This document shows, one piece after another, positions 1-9,423 of a stretch of DNA of 64,000 bases. The position numbers and the translations under genes were made by a program. The DNA comes from Chlamydiales bacterium. Lineage in GTDB: Bacteria; Chlamydiota; Chlamydiia; Chlamydiales; Simkaniaceae. The notes below the pieces were generated by a model, which was not told where the DNA came from, searched no databases, and saw only the letters and a list, made by a program, of their open reading frames with translations. The stretch lies in the NCBI GenBank assembly GCA_024233515.1, contig JACKPO010000007.1:31516-95515 (forward strand), in the 5' to 3' direction. Every line of letters starts with the position of its first letter. Position 1 is the stretch's first letter.

Positions 1-8
1 CTTATTAT

Positions 9-533
9 TCAAGTTTTTAGGTAGCAAACCTCTGCTTTGTGGCTAGAGGAAGGGAGGGTATCAAGAAATTTCTTTAATAAATAGGAGGTTAGAAAGGGGA
101 GGTTGAGGTCACAAGAGACCTCGAGATTTCCCTGGGTCATGATGGGCTCCTCAAAGGCAATCTCTTCACCAGACCGCTTTCCTGAAAGGAGATAGAGCTG
201 CTGGGAGCGGGCGTCGGTGGCAATAGTGAAGGGGCCGTCCTCTTCAGGGGTGTAAATCATCAGGCTGCAGAAGGGAAGAAGGGGGATCCCCTTTGCAAAG
301 GCAAGGGTTTTAGCGGTCATGACCCCAACGCGGGTGCCAGTAAATGAGCCAGGGCCCGTTCCGACTGCGATGAAGTCAATCTCCTCGTTTTCAAGGAGTT
401 TTTCAAGAGCAGGGAGGAGAGTTTGTGATTGCTTTAGAGGCGGAAGATGTTCGATGAGGAGCTCTCCCTTTTTCCAAAGAGCCACAAAGCTATCGGGACC
501 GCTGGTGTCAATAATGAGAAATTGTTTATCCAT
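9..533 (-). CDS. tsaB: TsaB-like tRNA threonylcarbamoyladenosine biosynthesis protein
   Basis: This 174-aa protein belongs to the TsaB (YeaZ) branch of the ASKHA fold. In known members it is the non-catalytic partner of TsaD in making the t6A37 modification of ANN-decoding tRNAs. The N-terminus reads as a phosphate-1 type strand ([15 protein letters not shown]), and the family signature [13 protein letters not shown] follows at about residues 58-70. It is slightly shorter than typical TsaB (about 200-230 aa), so the C-terminal half is compact. The gene ends just inside the left edge and is divergent from lon across about 107 bp. A tsaB-like gene beside lon matches the C. trachomatis order CT343-CT344 as I recall it. 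Identity is well supported by the signature; function is inferred from the family. Confidence 0.88.
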   Translation of the reverse strand: MDKQFLIIDTSGPDSFVALWKKGELLIEHLPPLKQSQTLLPALEKLLENEEIDFIAVGTGPGSFTGTRVGVMTAKTLAFAKGIPLLPFCSLMIYTPEEDGPFTIATDARSQQLYLLSGKRSGEEIAFEEPIMTQGNLEVSCDLNLPFLTSYLLKKFLDTLPSSSHKAEVCYLKT

Positions 534-640
534 GCAAACAGTATAACGGAGTTGTTTTTATTTTGCAGGGGCCAGTATACAAAAAGTATGGGGAATGATA
601 GACTAATCAAGAATATATTTAAGCATTAAGAGGTTAACAA

Positions 641-3136
641 TTGGATCACCATGACGATGATGATCATCAGGATGAACATCTTGAGGATGAGGAGTTTGAT
701 CTTTCTGAATCTCTGATTGATAGCGATTTGGAAAAATTGATTGGAAGCAAGAAAAAGCCTGTGGTCGATGCCGAGTATCCCGATGAGCTTTTTATCTTGC
801 CACTCACGCGGCGTCCCTTTTTTCCAGGGATGGCGGCTCCTCTTGTCATCGAACCAGGTCCTTTCTATGAAGTCCTCAAAATGGTGGCGAAGTCTTCCCA
901 TAAGACCCTTGCCCTTTTCCTGACAAAAAAGGAAGAGGCCAATATCTATGAAATGGGATTCGAAGACCTCTGCAACGTCGGGGTCATGGCGACGATTCTC
1001 CGGATTGTTCCTCTCGAGCAAGGGGGAGCGCAAGTTGTTCTCAATATGGAGAAGCGGATCCAGATCAAAGAGCCATTGCCCAAATCGAAGTATCTTCGGG
1101 CAAAGGTAACCTATCACGATGATCTTATTACTCCTGAGCAGTCGAAGATCATCAAAGCCTATTCGATCAGTATTATCACGACGATTAAAGAACTTCTAAA
1201 GCTCAACCCCCTTTTCAAGGAAGAACTCCAGATTTTCCTCGGCCACTCTGATTTTACCGAGCCAGGAAAGCTTGCTGACTTTGCAGTGGCACTCACAACG
1301 GCAGGGCGCGAAGAGCTCCAAGATATTTTGGGAACTTTTGATGTTCAGGACCGGATCGATAAGACCCTCGTTCTCCTAAAGAAAGAGCTCGATCTCAGTA
1401 AACTGCAAAGCAGTATCAACCAAAAGATCGAAGCGACGATTTCCAAGACTCAGCGGGAGTTTTTTCTTCGTGAGCAGCTCAAAACGATCAAGCGCGAACT
1501 TGGACTCGAAAAAGATGATAAAACGAGCGACACCGAAAAGTTTGAAGAGCGGCTGAAAGATAAGCATGTTCCTGAAGAGGTTCAAAAAGTCATCGATGAG
1601 GAACTTGAAAAGTTAGGGGTTCTCGATGTTCAGTCAGCAGAGTATGCTGTTTCTCGGAACTATTTGGACTGGCTCACGATTGTTCCGTGGGGTGTCAATA
1701 GTAAAGAGAACCATAATCTCGCGGAAGCGGAGAAGATTCTCGAAGAGGATCACTATGGGCTAAAGGATATCAAAGAACGGATTCTCGAGTTTATTGGTGT
1801 TGGAAAACTGACCAAAGGGGTCAAAGGGAGTATCATTTGTTTGGTTGGCCCTCCTGGAGTTGGAAAAACAAGTATTGGAAAGAGTATCGCACGCGCGCTG
1901 AACCGAAAATTCTTCCGCTTCTCTGTAGGAGGAATGCGCGACGAAGCTGAAATTAAAGGACACCGCCGCACTTATATCGGTGCAATGCCGGGAAAAATGA
2001 TTCAGGCTCTAAAAGCTTCCCAAACAATGAACCCTGTTATCATGATCGATGAGGTCGATAAAATGGGGCAGAGCTATCAAGGGGATCCTGCATCAGCTCT
2101 CTTAGAAGTCCTTGATCCTGAGCAAAACAAAGACTTTTTGGATCACTATCTTGATGTCCGCGCTGATTTATCGAACATCTTATTCATCGTGACTGCAAAC
2201 GTTCTCGATACGATTCCTGGTCCGCTCAAAGATCGGATGGATATCCTCCGTCTGTCTGGATATATTCGGCAAGAAAAGGTGGAGATCGCGAAAAAATATC
2301 TCATCCCTCGCAATCGAAAAAGATCGGGACTCAAAGCGAGTCAGGTGAAGTTCACAACGGGCGCTGTGCAGGAGCTGATTGAGCGATATGCGCGAGAGTC
2401 AGGGGTGCGCGGCCTAGAAAATAACATTAAGAAAATTCTCCGCAAAGTCGCGGTTGAAATTGTCCGGTCTCAAGAGAGAAAAGGAAAGCGGACGATCCGT
2501 TCTGTCACCATTTCTGAGAAAAATCTCGAGAAGTATTTAGGGAAACCGATCTTTACCTCTGATCGCTACTACGAAAAAACCCCTCTCGGAGTTTGTACAG
2601 GACTTGCTTGGACAGCAATGGGAGGAGCAACCCTTTATGTTGAGGCCTCTGGTGCTCCTGCAGAAAAGACGATGATGAAATTGACAGGGCAAGCAGGCGA
2701 TGTGATGAAAGAATCGGCTCAAATTGCTTGGAGTTATGTCAACTCCCATATTAAAGAGTATGCACCTAAGACAACGTTCTTTGCGGGGGAAGAGGTTCAT
2801 ATCCATATTCCAGAAGGGGCAACCCCAAAAGATGGTCCCTCTGCGGGGATCACGATGGTTACCTCTCTTCTTTCTCTAGCGATGAAAACACCGGTCGCAA
2901 AAGATATTGGAATGACAGGAGAGCTTACCCTTACAGGAAAAGTTCTGCCGATCGGAGGGCTTAAGGAGAAGTTGATTGCTGCCAAACGATCTAAATTAAA
3001 GACCCTTATTTTCCCTAAAGACAACCGACGGGATTATGATGAGCTTCCTGACTATTTGAAAAAGGGAATCAAAGTTCACTTTGTCGATACTTACAAGGAT
3101 GTCTTTAAAATTGCTTTTCCTAGGAAGAAATCATGA
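641..3136 (+). CDS. lon: ATP-dependent Lon protease
   Basis: This is a full-length 831-aa Lon protease, a cytosolic AAA+ serine protease that degrades misfolded and regulatory proteins. The substrate-binding LON domain starts near FILPLTRRPFFPG. Walker A GPPGVGKTS lies at about residue 404 and Walker B (PVIMIDEVDK) about 60 residues later. The protease Ser-Lys dyad is visible as DGPSAG (Ser about 734) and GGLKEKL (Lys about 776). The start is a TTG preceded by AGAGG; the next in-frame ATG is inside the LON domain, so TTG is required. The first 20 residues are extremely rich in Asp, Glu and His, which is unusual. The stop overlaps the following adenylyltransferase start (ATGA), so the two are probably translationally coupled. 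Confidence 0.97.
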   Translation: MDHHDDDDHQDEHLEDEEFDLSESLIDSDLEKLIGSKKKPVVDAEYPDELFILPLTRRPFFPGMAAPLVIEPGPFYEVLKMVAKSSHKTLALFLTKKEEANIYEMGFEDLCNVGVMATILRIVPLEQGGAQVVLNMEKRIQIKEPLPKSKYLRAKVTYHDDLITPEQSKIIKAYSISIITTIKELLKLNPLFKEELQIFLGHSDFTEPGKLADFAVALTTAGREELQDILGTFDVQDRIDKTLVLLKKELDLSKLQSSINQKIEATISKTQREFFLREQLKTIKRELGLEKDDKTSDTEKFEERLKDKHVPEEVQKVIDEELEKLGVLDVQSAEYAVSRNYLDWLTIVPWGVNSKENHNLAEAEKILEEDHYGLKDIKERILEFIGVGKLTKGVKGSIICLVGPPGVGKTSIGKSIARALNRKFFRFSVGGMRDEAEIKGHRRTYIGAMPGKMIQALKASQTMNPVIMIDEVDKMGQSYQGDPASALLEVLDPEQNKDFLDHYLDVRADLSNILFIVTANVLDTIPGPLKDRMDILRLSGYIRQEKVEIAKKYLIPRNRKRSGLKASQVKFTTGAVQELIERYARESGVRGLENNIKKILRKVAVEIVRSQERKGKRTIRSVTISEKNLEKYLGKPIFTSDRYYEKTPLGVCTGLAWTAMGGATLYVEASGAPAEKTMMKLTGQAGDVMKESAQIAWSYVNSHIKEYAPKTTFFAGEEVHIHIPEGATPKDGPSAGITMVTSLLSLAMKTPVAKDIGMTGELTLTGKVLPIGGLKEKLIAAKRSKLKTLIFPKDNRRDYDELPDYLKKGIKVHFVDTYKDVFKIAFPRKKS

Positions 3137-3618
3137 GTCCTTGGAAAGAGAAAAAGTATATTGCCCCTGAGCACCTCGAAGAAAAAGTCAAAGAGCTCCG
3201 CGCTTCTGGGAAGACTATTGCAACCCTCAACGGTTCGTTTGATCTTCTCCATGCCGGACATCTTAAGATGATTCATGAAGCCTCTCTGCAAGGGGATGTT
3301 TTGATCCTAGCTCTAAACTCTGATGCTTCGATCCAAAAATATAAGAGTCCTCTCCGTCCGATTGTTCCTCTTGAGCACCGTTTAGAGATGATTGCGGCTC
3401 TTGAATTTGTCGACTATGTCACCTATTTTGATGAGACCGATCCGATTGCGCTCCTTGAAAAAATAAAACCTGATGTCCATAACAACGGATCAGAGTATGG
3501 AGAAGAGTGTATTGAGGCCGAGGTAGTCAAAAAACATGGTGGAACGATTCATATTGTTAAACTTGTCCCTGGACTTTCCACGACAAAGCTCATTGAGAAA
3601 ATTAAGTCATGCGTCTAA
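3133..3618 (+). CDS. Heptose 1-phosphate adenylyltransferase-like nucleotidyltransferase
   Basis: This 161-aa cytidylyltransferase-fold protein resembles the stand-alone C-terminal half of HldE (RfaE2). That enzyme adenylylates D-glycero-beta-D-manno-heptose 1-phosphate for lipopolysaccharide core synthesis. The nucleotide-binding signature is GSFDLLHAGHLKMIHEA, containing HxGH, and the C-terminal family motif appears as VPGLSTTKLIEKI. It overlaps lon by 4 bp and the rhomboid gene by 10 bp, forming a tight lon-rfaE2-rhomboid-rnz operon. In C. trachomatis this slot (CT345) holds a different short gene as I recall. Family assignment is firm. The exact sugar substrate is inferred, because glycerol-3-phosphate and heptose enzymes share these motifs. 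Confidence 0.8.
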   Translation: MSPWKEKKYIAPEHLEEKVKELRASGKTIATLNGSFDLLHAGHLKMIHEASLQGDVLILALNSDASIQKYKSPLRPIVPLEHRLEMIAALEFVDYVTYFDETDPIALLEKIKPDVHNNGSEYGEECIEAEVVKKHGGTIHIVKLVPGLSTTKLIEKIKSCV

Positions 3619-4682
3619 TCGGTAGCCTAAAGGGGGAGAAAGAAGCGTTTCAATTCGTCTCCTTTTTGCAAAAGGAGGAGATTCATGCAAGCTGCGACCC
3701 TCATGGGGAAGAGTTTCAGATTTGGATTGAGAATGAAGATCATATCGAAAAAGCAACCCATTGGCTTGAAGAATTTCAGAAAAACCCCCAAGATCCCCGC
3801 TTTGATGTGAAACCCCACCCCATCGATACGAAGGGAGTGGCAGAAGAAACCCCGGCGGAAGAGCCTCTTCCGCTTCGTGCGATGCGGATGCGTCAACGCC
3901 TCCGTCCCCGGATGCCCCTCACTCGGTTTATCGTTCTTGTCTGCGCCCTTCTCTACCTCTGGAACGGGTATCAGATGACCAACCTGAAGAAAGAAAATGA
4001 TAAGCCTGAGTTTTATTCCTTAACGCCATTGCTTATAGAGCTTTCTTATGACATCCCCACGACAACAAATCGGGATGAGTTGGGAAGAGAGCTTTTTTCT
4101 AAGAATAAAGTTGGGGATGATTATGCATGGGATGGTCTTTATGGGGTGGTCCTAGGGTGGCCCCAATCAAAGGGAGAGCTAGATGCCCCCCTTTTTGTGC
4201 AACTCAGGCAGGGTGAGGTTTGGCGTCTCATCACCCCCGTTTTTCTCCATGGAAGTTTTCTTCATATTCTCTTCAATATGCTTTGGCTTTGGATGCTGGG
4301 GCGACAAGTAGAAGAGCGAACCAAGAAGTGGCAGTATCTTTTGGTGACACTTATCATTGGGGTGGTTTCCAATACCTTTCAGTACCTCATGAGCGGCCCC
4401 CTTTTCATCGGATACTCGGGAATCATTTGTGGGCTTGCTGGATTTATTTGGATGCGGCAGCGGCGTGCTCCTTGGGAGGGATATCCTCTTCAGAAAGGGA
4501 CGATTGTTTTTCTTGGAGTGTTTATCGTCGGGATGATGGTTTTGCAGGTCATTTCCTTCCTCCTAATCCGCTTTCAGCTGGCTGATTTTTCGATGAATAT
4601 CGCCAATACCGCTCATATTATCGGTGCGATTACGGGAATCATTTTAGGGCGGATCCCCTTCTTTTCTAAAGGAGCAGTATGA
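3609..4682 (+). CDS. Rhomboid family intramembrane serine protease
   Basis: This 357-aa protein has a soluble N-terminal domain (about 1-100) and a membrane domain with about six hydrophobic segments. The N-terminal part resembles the small cytoplasmic domain of GlpG. The catalytic serine lies in [12 protein letters not shown] (GxSG) and the catalytic histidine in [11 protein letters not shown], in the expected order. The loop-1 region [15 protein letters not shown] contains the HxxxN motif conserved in rhomboids. Such proteases cleave transmembrane segments of membrane proteins; the substrate here is unknown. It overlaps both neighbours (10 bp upstream, ATGA downstream), so it is translated within the lon-rnz operon. 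Confidence 0.9.
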   Translation: MRLIGSLKGEKEAFQFVSFLQKEEIHASCDPHGEEFQIWIENEDHIEKATHWLEEFQKNPQDPRFDVKPHPIDTKGVAEETPAEEPLPLRAMRMRQRLRPRMPLTRFIVLVCALLYLWNGYQMTNLKKENDKPEFYSLTPLLIELSYDIPTTTNRDELGRELFSKNKVGDDYAWDGLYGVVLGWPQSKGELDAPLFVQLRQGEVWRLITPVFLHGSFLHILFNMLWLWMLGRQVEERTKKWQYLLVTLIIGVVSNTFQYLMSGPLFIGYSGIICGLAGFIWMRQRRAPWEGYPLQKGTIVFLGVFIVGMMVLQVISFLLIRFQLADFSMNIANTAHIIGAITGIILGRIPFFSKGAV

Positions 4683-5590
4683 GTGTAAGAGATCTCACGA
4701 TCCTTGGCTGCAGCTCGCAGCAACCGACCCGCCTCCGCAATCATGGAGCCTATCTTTTAAGATGGAACCAGGAAGGACTTCTCTTTGATCCAGGAGAAGG
4801 GACGCAGCGGCAGTTTATTTTTGCTGATATCGCTCCTCCCACGGTGACGCGCATTTTTATCAGCCACTTTCATGGGGATCACTGCTTAGGGCTGGGGTCG
4901 ATGCTCATGCGTCTCAATCTCGATCGAGTGGAGCACCCCATCCATTGTTACTATCCAGCAAGTGGAAAGGTCTACTTCGACCGTCTCCGCTTCGGAACGA
5001 TTTACCATGATCATGTTCAAGTGATCGAGCACCCTGTTTCCAAAGAGGGAATCGTTCATGAAGATGATACCTTTACCATCGAAGCGAAATTCCTTGACCA
5101 TGGCGTTGACAACTTAGGGTGGAGAATCAAAGAAGCCGACACAACCAAGTTCGATAAAGAAAAGCTGAAAGCCCATGGCATTAAAGGAATTCAAGTGCGC
5201 GAGCTCGAAGCAAAAGGGGAGATCTCGGTCGATGGGAAAACAGTGAAACTCTCCGATGTCTCTTACGTTCGAAAAGGGGATATCTTTTCCTCGGTCATCG
5301 ACACCCTTTATTGTCAAAATGCGGTCGATCTTGCAAAGGACGCAAAGCTACTTCTTTGTGAAAGCACCTACCTCGAAGAACATGCCGACCTCGCTAAAGC
5401 CCATGACCATATGACGGCGAAACAAGCAGCGACGATTGCAAAAGAGGCAGGGGCGCAAAAACTCATTCTTACCCACTTCTCCGCTCGCTACCGCGACTTA
5501 GAGCTTTTTAAGGCAGAAGCGGCAACCATCTTCCCGAATGTTGATGTGGCCGATGACTTCCGCCGCTTTGACTTTCCCTTAAGAACGTGA
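4679..5590 (+). CDS. rnz: Ribonuclease Z (tRNA 3'-end processing)
   Basis: This 303-aa metallo-beta-lactamase fold enzyme corresponds to RNase Z (ElaC), which removes 3' trailers from pre-tRNAs. The zinc motif HFHGDH lies at residues 63-68. Further metal ligands are expected at [18 protein letters not shown] and LTHFSARY, all present in order. Length matches family norms. It overlaps the rhomboid stop by ATGA. The stop codon TGA falls within the first bases of a 164-bp inverted-repeat element; relative to the other copies a C-to-T change creates this stop. The extreme C-terminus may therefore have been set by insertion of the element. Confidence 0.94.
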   Translation: MSVRDLTILGCSSQQPTRLRNHGAYLLRWNQEGLLFDPGEGTQRQFIFADIAPPTVTRIFISHFHGDHCLGLGSMLMRLNLDRVEHPIHCYYPASGKVYFDRLRFGTIYHDHVQVIEHPVSKEGIVHEDDTFTIEAKFLDHGVDNLGWRIKEADTTKFDKEKLKAHGIKGIQVRELEAKGEISVDGKTVKLSDVSYVRKGDIFSSVIDTLYCQNAVDLAKDAKLLLCESTYLEEHADLAKAHDHMTAKQAATIAKEAGAQKLILTHFSARYRDLELFKAEAATIFPNVDVADDFRRFDFPLRT

Positions 5591-5748
5591 ATTCGGGATT
5601 AGACCTCTATGATAACACTCATCTTTTTGCAATCTTTTTAGGAAAAACTGCTTGAAGATAGCTCTGCGGCTATCTACTTCGCAGATTTTTCTAAAAATCT
5701 CCTCAAAAATCTAAGCGTTCTCATAGGGACCTAATCCCGAATTCGCGT
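5585..5748. repeat. 164-bp inverted-repeat element, family A copy 1
   Basis: First of three near-identical 164-bp elements (others at 23858 and 36558). The ends are inverted copies (acgtgaattcgggattag against ctaatcccgaattcgcgt) and the interior also contains inverted segments. It is flanked by ttaaga on both sides (5579-5584 and 5749-5754), resembling a target-site duplication. No ORF is present, so it fits a non-autonomous MITE-like element. Confidence 0.85.
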
Positions 5749-5820
5749 TTAAGAGACTATCTCTAAACGATTATTGAACACTCGCTGCCGGAAATCTGTC
5801 AGGGAGATCACAAAGACCTT

Positions 5821-6687
5821 TCATACAAATGCAGCGTGGAGGTGATGGATGATTGCTTCAATCCGGGGATTTGAAGTGGTTCGGTGGATTGCAAGAATCC
5901 GGTAAGGAGAAGGGCTGGGCTGCCAAAGGACGGGATAGAGACCATAGATTTTCCCAAGAAAGTCAGGGAGAAAACCGATCTCCGTTGAGGTGGAACAAAT
6001 CGTGGCAATGAGGGACCAACTGGGGATCGTGGCTTTGATGGGAATGGAGAAGCCATGAAGTTGTTGCCAGCTTTGCTTCAGAGCAAGAACTTCCATCTGA
6101 TCCTCGGGTAAGAGAACAGGCCTCTTATCAGCATTTTTTTCTTTAGAGTAGAGCTGAAAATATCCCTTACCCACTTCAGCTGCAATCACCCCTTGCCAGG
6201 GAGCATTATCTAGAACAAGAGCGATATCGGCCTCGTCTTGTAAGATTGCTCGATAGGCGTGATCAGGGCGCATGTGTTTGAACTCAATCGTATCTATTGA
6301 GAGGAGAGAGGGAACGGCGATTTGAGCAATGGCGTGCGTTGTAACGAGGCGGATTGGAGCACTATTTTTTGATAAGACAAGGGTTCGAATCTGCTCGAGC
6401 CATGTTTCTAATCGAGGGAGAAGCGCTTGTCCTTGATGGGTTAATCGAAATTGCCTCTTTTCGTGGGTGCATAGAGGAAGTCCAAAAGCGGTTTCGACAC
6501 GTTGAATGGCAGCGCTTGCCCCACTTTGGCTTAAGTGGTGGGCTTGGGCTGATTTTCCGAGGCTTTTCATCTGCGCAGCAGAAATAAAAAGCTCCAGGTC
6601 AGCAATCCGGAGGGATTTAAGAGACTGTTCGATCTTATGCAATTCTTCGTCCTTAAATGAGTCGTATGCGTCTAACAATTCAACCAT
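5821..6687 (-). CDS. LysR-type transcriptional regulator
   Basis: This 288-aa protein has the layout of a LysR-type regulator. A winged helix-turn-helix lies at about residues 25-90 (LELFISAAQMKSLGKSAQ, LSQSGASAAIQRVE, FGLPLCTHEKRQFRLTHQG), followed by an effector-binding domain. The start ATG is preceded by AGAGG at 7 nt. The gene is divergent from a nucleotide transporter across 112 bp containing a strong dyad, so it may control itself and the transporter. LysR regulators are scarce in pathogenic Chlamydiaceae, so this is an environmental-lineage gene or an acquisition. The effector ligand is unknown. An N-terminal extension of about 25 residues precedes the usual LysR start. Confidence 0.85.
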   Translation of the reverse strand: MVELLDAYDSFKDEELHKIEQSLKSLRIADLELFISAAQMKSLGKSAQAHHLSQSGASAAIQRVETAFGLPLCTHEKRQFRLTHQGQALLPRLETWLEQIRTLVLSKNSAPIRLVTTHAIAQIAVPSLLSIDTIEFKHMRPDHAYRAILQDEADIALVLDNAPWQGVIAAEVGKGYFQLYSKEKNADKRPVLLPEDQMEVLALKQSWQQLHGFSIPIKATIPSWSLIATICSTSTEIGFLPDFLGKIYGLYPVLWQPSPSPYRILAIHRTTSNPRIEAIIHHLHAAFV

Positions 6688-6719
6688 GAATGAACCTCTT
6701 CTTCAAATCGATTTTTTCA

Positions 6720-6737
6720 ATATTAGATATCAAATAT
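6720..6737. promoter_or_regulatory. Candidate LysR operator dyad
   Basis: The 18-bp near-palindrome atattagatatcaaatat is centred on GATATC and lies between the divergent LysR gene and the nucleotide transporter. Only one symmetric base pair breaks the symmetry. Position and AT-rich dyad form fit a LysR-type binding box, but no binding evidence exists. Confidence 0.4.
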
Positions 6738-6799
6738 ATCGACAATACATTTAATAATCAACGATTTAAACTAGTAGATTTGGAAAGGAGATTAAATTT

Positions 6800-8176
6800 A
6801 TGAATATTGGAAATGGTTTATTACGGTTTTTTCAGGCGATTTGTCGCTATAACTTTGGGGCATTCGAAAAAGAGGAATTTAAAAAATTTTTGAAAATGGG
6901 GCTAATCTTTGCCTTGATTATCGGGGTCTATTGGACACTTCGTCCGCTCAAGGATGCGATCTTCATACAAATGGTCGATAAGTATCAGCTTCCTCTTGCG
7001 AAAACTGTTTCGGTTTTGACCCTTCTTCCGCTTGTGATGTTTTACACAAAATTGATTGGGAAATATTCGAGAGAAAAAATGCTCGTGATTCTCCCGACTT
7101 TCTATGGGATTACGATCTTTCTTTTTAGCCTCCTGATGTTCAAAGTGCAGGATCAGATTTCTGTTTTTCCATGGCTCTTTTCAAGAAGCATCGGATATTT
7201 TTGGTATCTTTTTGTCGAAAGTTTTGGTTCTTTAGTCGTCGCACTTTTTTGGGCTTTTGCGACCGATTCCACAAATCCGTCCTCTGCAAAAAAAGGGTTT
7301 CCCCTTGTTGTAGCGATTGGTCAAATGGGAGGGATTCTTTTCCCTTTTGCAGTCGGAGGGCTTCCTCATCGCCTTCAGTGTACTACAGATGCCCTTTCGA
7401 TGATTCTTCTCAGTGTTTTTACGTTGGCTATCATTCCTCTGATCCGTTTTTTAATTGCTTCGACGCCGAAGAATCTGATGACAGCTTATAGAGAAGAGGT
7501 CAAAGAAGAGAGTGAGCCAGGATTTTTAGAGGGGTTAAAGCTACTGCTGAAAAACCGCTACTTATTGGGAATTTTTGCAGCGAACTTTATCTATGAAGTG
7601 GTGATTACGATCTTTGATTTCAATTTTAAGATTGCTGCAAGTTCAGCCTATAGCGGTGTCGCTCTTAGCCATTACTTAAGTCTTTATGGGTCGAGCGTGA
7701 ACATTGTTTCTCTTTTTTGTCTCTTATTTGGAATTAGCAATGTCACCCGTTTTTTAGGAGTGGGTGTTGCGCTTGCAGCGATGCCCATCATTGTAGGAGG
7801 AGCACTTTTAGGATTTCTCTCACTAAATTCCCTTACTTTCCTTTTTGCTCTGATGGTAGGGTCAAAAGCGATTAATTACGCATTAAATGGTCCAGCGTTA
7901 AAACAGCTCTATATCCCAACGTCTCCGGGAGTGAAATTCAAAGCGCAGGCATGGGTTGAAACATTCGGCTCACGCTCCTCTAAGCAAGTGGGATCACTTT
8001 TTAATATGACACTCGCACCCCTTCAGAAGACGATGGGAGTGATTGCGGGTCGCGGTCATTACCTCATGTTAAGCGGTGCGATCTGTTTCCCCCTGTTAGG
8101 TCTATGGTTAATCATCGCTATTTTCCTCGGGAAAAAGTTTAACAGGGCAGTGAAGCATGAAACGATTGTGTGCTAG
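6800..8176 (+). CDS. ATP/ADP translocase-type nucleotide transporter (NTT/TLC family)
   Basis: This 458-aa polytopic membrane protein belongs to the non-mitochondrial ATP:ADP antiporter family typical of Chlamydiae, Rickettsiales and plastids. The N-terminal segment FALIIGVYWTLRPLKDAIF is characteristic, and about 11-12 hydrophobic segments follow. Members either exchange host ATP for bacterial ADP or import nucleotides or NAD; which applies here cannot be read from the sequence. It is shorter than C. trachomatis Npt1/Npt2 (about 530-540 aa). GGAG precedes the ATG. The divergent LysR gene is a candidate regulator. Its 3' end is followed by a short dispersed motif (GTGTCGTCAAA) described separately. 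Confidence 0.9.
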   Translation: MNIGNGLLRFFQAICRYNFGAFEKEEFKKFLKMGLIFALIIGVYWTLRPLKDAIFIQMVDKYQLPLAKTVSVLTLLPLVMFYTKLIGKYSREKMLVILPTFYGITIFLFSLLMFKVQDQISVFPWLFSRSIGYFWYLFVESFGSLVVALFWAFATDSTNPSSAKKGFPLVVAIGQMGGILFPFAVGGLPHRLQCTTDALSMILLSVFTLAIIPLIRFLIASTPKNLMTAYREEVKEESEPGFLEGLKLLLKNRYLLGIFAANFIYEVVITIFDFNFKIAASSAYSGVALSHYLSLYGSSVNIVSLFCLLFGISNVTRFLGVGVALAAMPIIVGGALLGFLSLNSLTFLFALMVGSKAINYALNGPALKQLYIPTSPGVKFKAQAWVETFGSRSSKQVGSLFNMTLAPLQKTMGVIAGRGHYLMLSGAICFPLLGLWLIIAIFLGKKFNRAVKHETIVC

Positions 8177-8178
8177 AA

Positions 8179-8197
8179 GGTGTCGTCAAAAAATGAT
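8179..8197. repeat. Short dispersed motif GTGTCGTCAAA, copy 1
   Basis: The sequence ggtgtcgtcaaaaaatgat sits between the transporter stop and the next convergent gene. Related copies occur at 32846, at 48841 (inverted) and at about 59967. Here it is flanked by an imperfect 14-bp direct repeat (cgattgtgtgctag at 8163 and cgattgtgcgctaa at 8202). It may be the remnant end of a mobile element. Confidence 0.4.
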
Positions 8198-8211
8198 CAA
8201 TCGATTGTGCG

Positions 8212-8643
8212 CTAAGCGATTTTACGGAGGATATCGTCGAGATCCTCGGTGAGGAGCTCGAGCTCGCGGAGGAAGCTTTTGGTGGATTCAGGGTGTTTGA
8301 CATACTCTCTCATGATATGGGAGAGGTCGCTCTCTTCTTCTTCAGCTTCGGGGAAAGACTCGACAGCTTTCAGGATGGTTACATGATGGTGGCGGCTGAT
8401 CGCAAGAGGTTGAATGAAGATGTTTTGGATGATCGATCCAATCTCTTCGATGTCAGCCGAGATCTCTTTTTGAACTTTGATCGAGCTTGCATAAAGGAGA
8501 TTGACATCATTCGCGATCTTTTCAAGAAACTCCCGCTTGGTCATGAGACCTGAATTTTGATGGAGCTCTTGAACATCGGTGGTGAAGCTTTTGAGTTCTT
8601 TTCGGAAGTTTTTGGCGAGTAGTTTCTTGTCTTCTGTATTCAT
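8212..8643 (-). CDS. Conserved-looking helical protein of unknown function
   Basis: I do not recognise this 143-aa protein. It is predicted to be mostly alpha-helical and acidic, with no signal peptide, membrane segment or cysteine. The segment EAEEEESDLSHIMREYVK is strongly charged, and an RHHH stretch occurs near the middle. Hydrophobic spacing suggests helical-bundle or coiled-coil packing. It ends about 35 bp from the convergent nucleotide transporter and starts about 75 bp downstream of the TrmH-type gene's stop, so it may be co-transcribed with that gene. Coding status is supported by length and typical composition. Function is unknown. Confidence 0.65.
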   Translation of the reverse strand: MNTEDKKLLAKNFRKELKSFTTDVQELHQNSGLMTKREFLEKIANDVNLLYASSIKVQKEISADIEEIGSIIQNIFIQPLAISRHHHVTILKAVESFPEAEEEESDLSHIMREYVKHPESTKSFLRELELLTEDLDDILRKIA

Positions 8644-8718
8644 TGTTATACCTCTTTGACTATCATGATAAGAAAAAAGAGACGTTTTTTCAATGAGGAA
8701 ATCTCTATTTGTATGAAA

Positions 8719-9423
8719 TTAACAATCGCTTAATTGATTCTTAATAAAAGAAGCGGTAATTGCGAAAGCATTCGCAACATTGAGGGAGTTTTTTGATCCG
8801 ACTAAAGGGATTTGGACGATATGATCAACGGAGCGGAGCGATTCTTCCTTAAGGCCATATTCTTCGTTGCCAAGAAGGAGAGTGAAAGTTTTGGGGAAGG
8901 TAAAGTCATAGAGGGAAGGAGCATCGATCGCTGTTTCAAGAGCAATCAAGGGGCGAGGAAGGGAGGTGAGATCTCCCTGTTTTGTGGGGACAATAGATTC
9001 TGTTCCCATGGCTGTTTTTTTTACTTTAGGATGAGAAGCTATCGGCATTTTTTCAGAGAAAACGACAGGGCCCAGACGAAGCGCTTCAACTGTTCGGAGA
9101 ATATTCCCGATGTTATAAGCGGAGCGCAGAGATTCGAGGTAGGTTGTCACGGTGCCAAAAGGAGTTTCGGATAGTGAGTCAAGCTGCTTGACAAGGAGAC
9201 GATCTTCAGGGAGCGAGACTCCGCCCTCTTTCATGTGGAGATGGAACCGATCGATGAGATTTTCTCTTTTTTCATCAAGAGGGGAGAGAGCGAGCCAGCT
9301 TTCCATGGCACGGTAGTGGAGATCAAGGGGAAGTTTTTTTTCAAAGAGCGTGCGGAGATGAAGACCGGCATGCTTATGCTGTCGTTTCTTCGTAAGAGAG
9401 AGAAACTTCTCTTGGGTAAACAT
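8719..9423 (-). CDS. SpoU/TrmH-family RNA ribose methyltransferase
   Basis: This 234-aa protein carries the three motifs of the SPOUT 2'-O-methyltransferase family: motif 1 SAYNIGNILRTVEA, motif 2 LLLGNEEYGL and motif 3 QIPLVGSKNSLNVANAFAI, which forms the AdoMet-binding trefoil knot. An N-terminal helical region of about 80 residues precedes the catalytic domain and may bind RNA. Known relatives methylate tRNA G18 or 23S rRNA ribose; the target cannot be chosen here. Its start shares one base with the stop of the upstream ABC-F gene, so both are probably in one minus-strand operon. Confidence 0.88.
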   Translation of the reverse strand: MFTQEKFLSLTKKRQHKHAGLHLRTLFEKKLPLDLHYRAMESWLALSPLDEKRENLIDRFHLHMKEGGVSLPEDRLLVKQLDSLSETPFGTVTTYLESLRSAYNIGNILRTVEALRLGPVVFSEKMPIASHPKVKKTAMGTESIVPTKQGDLTSLPRPLIALETAIDAPSLYDFTFPKTFTLLLGNEEYGLKEESLRSVDHIVQIPLVGSKNSLNVANAFAITASFIKNQLSDC

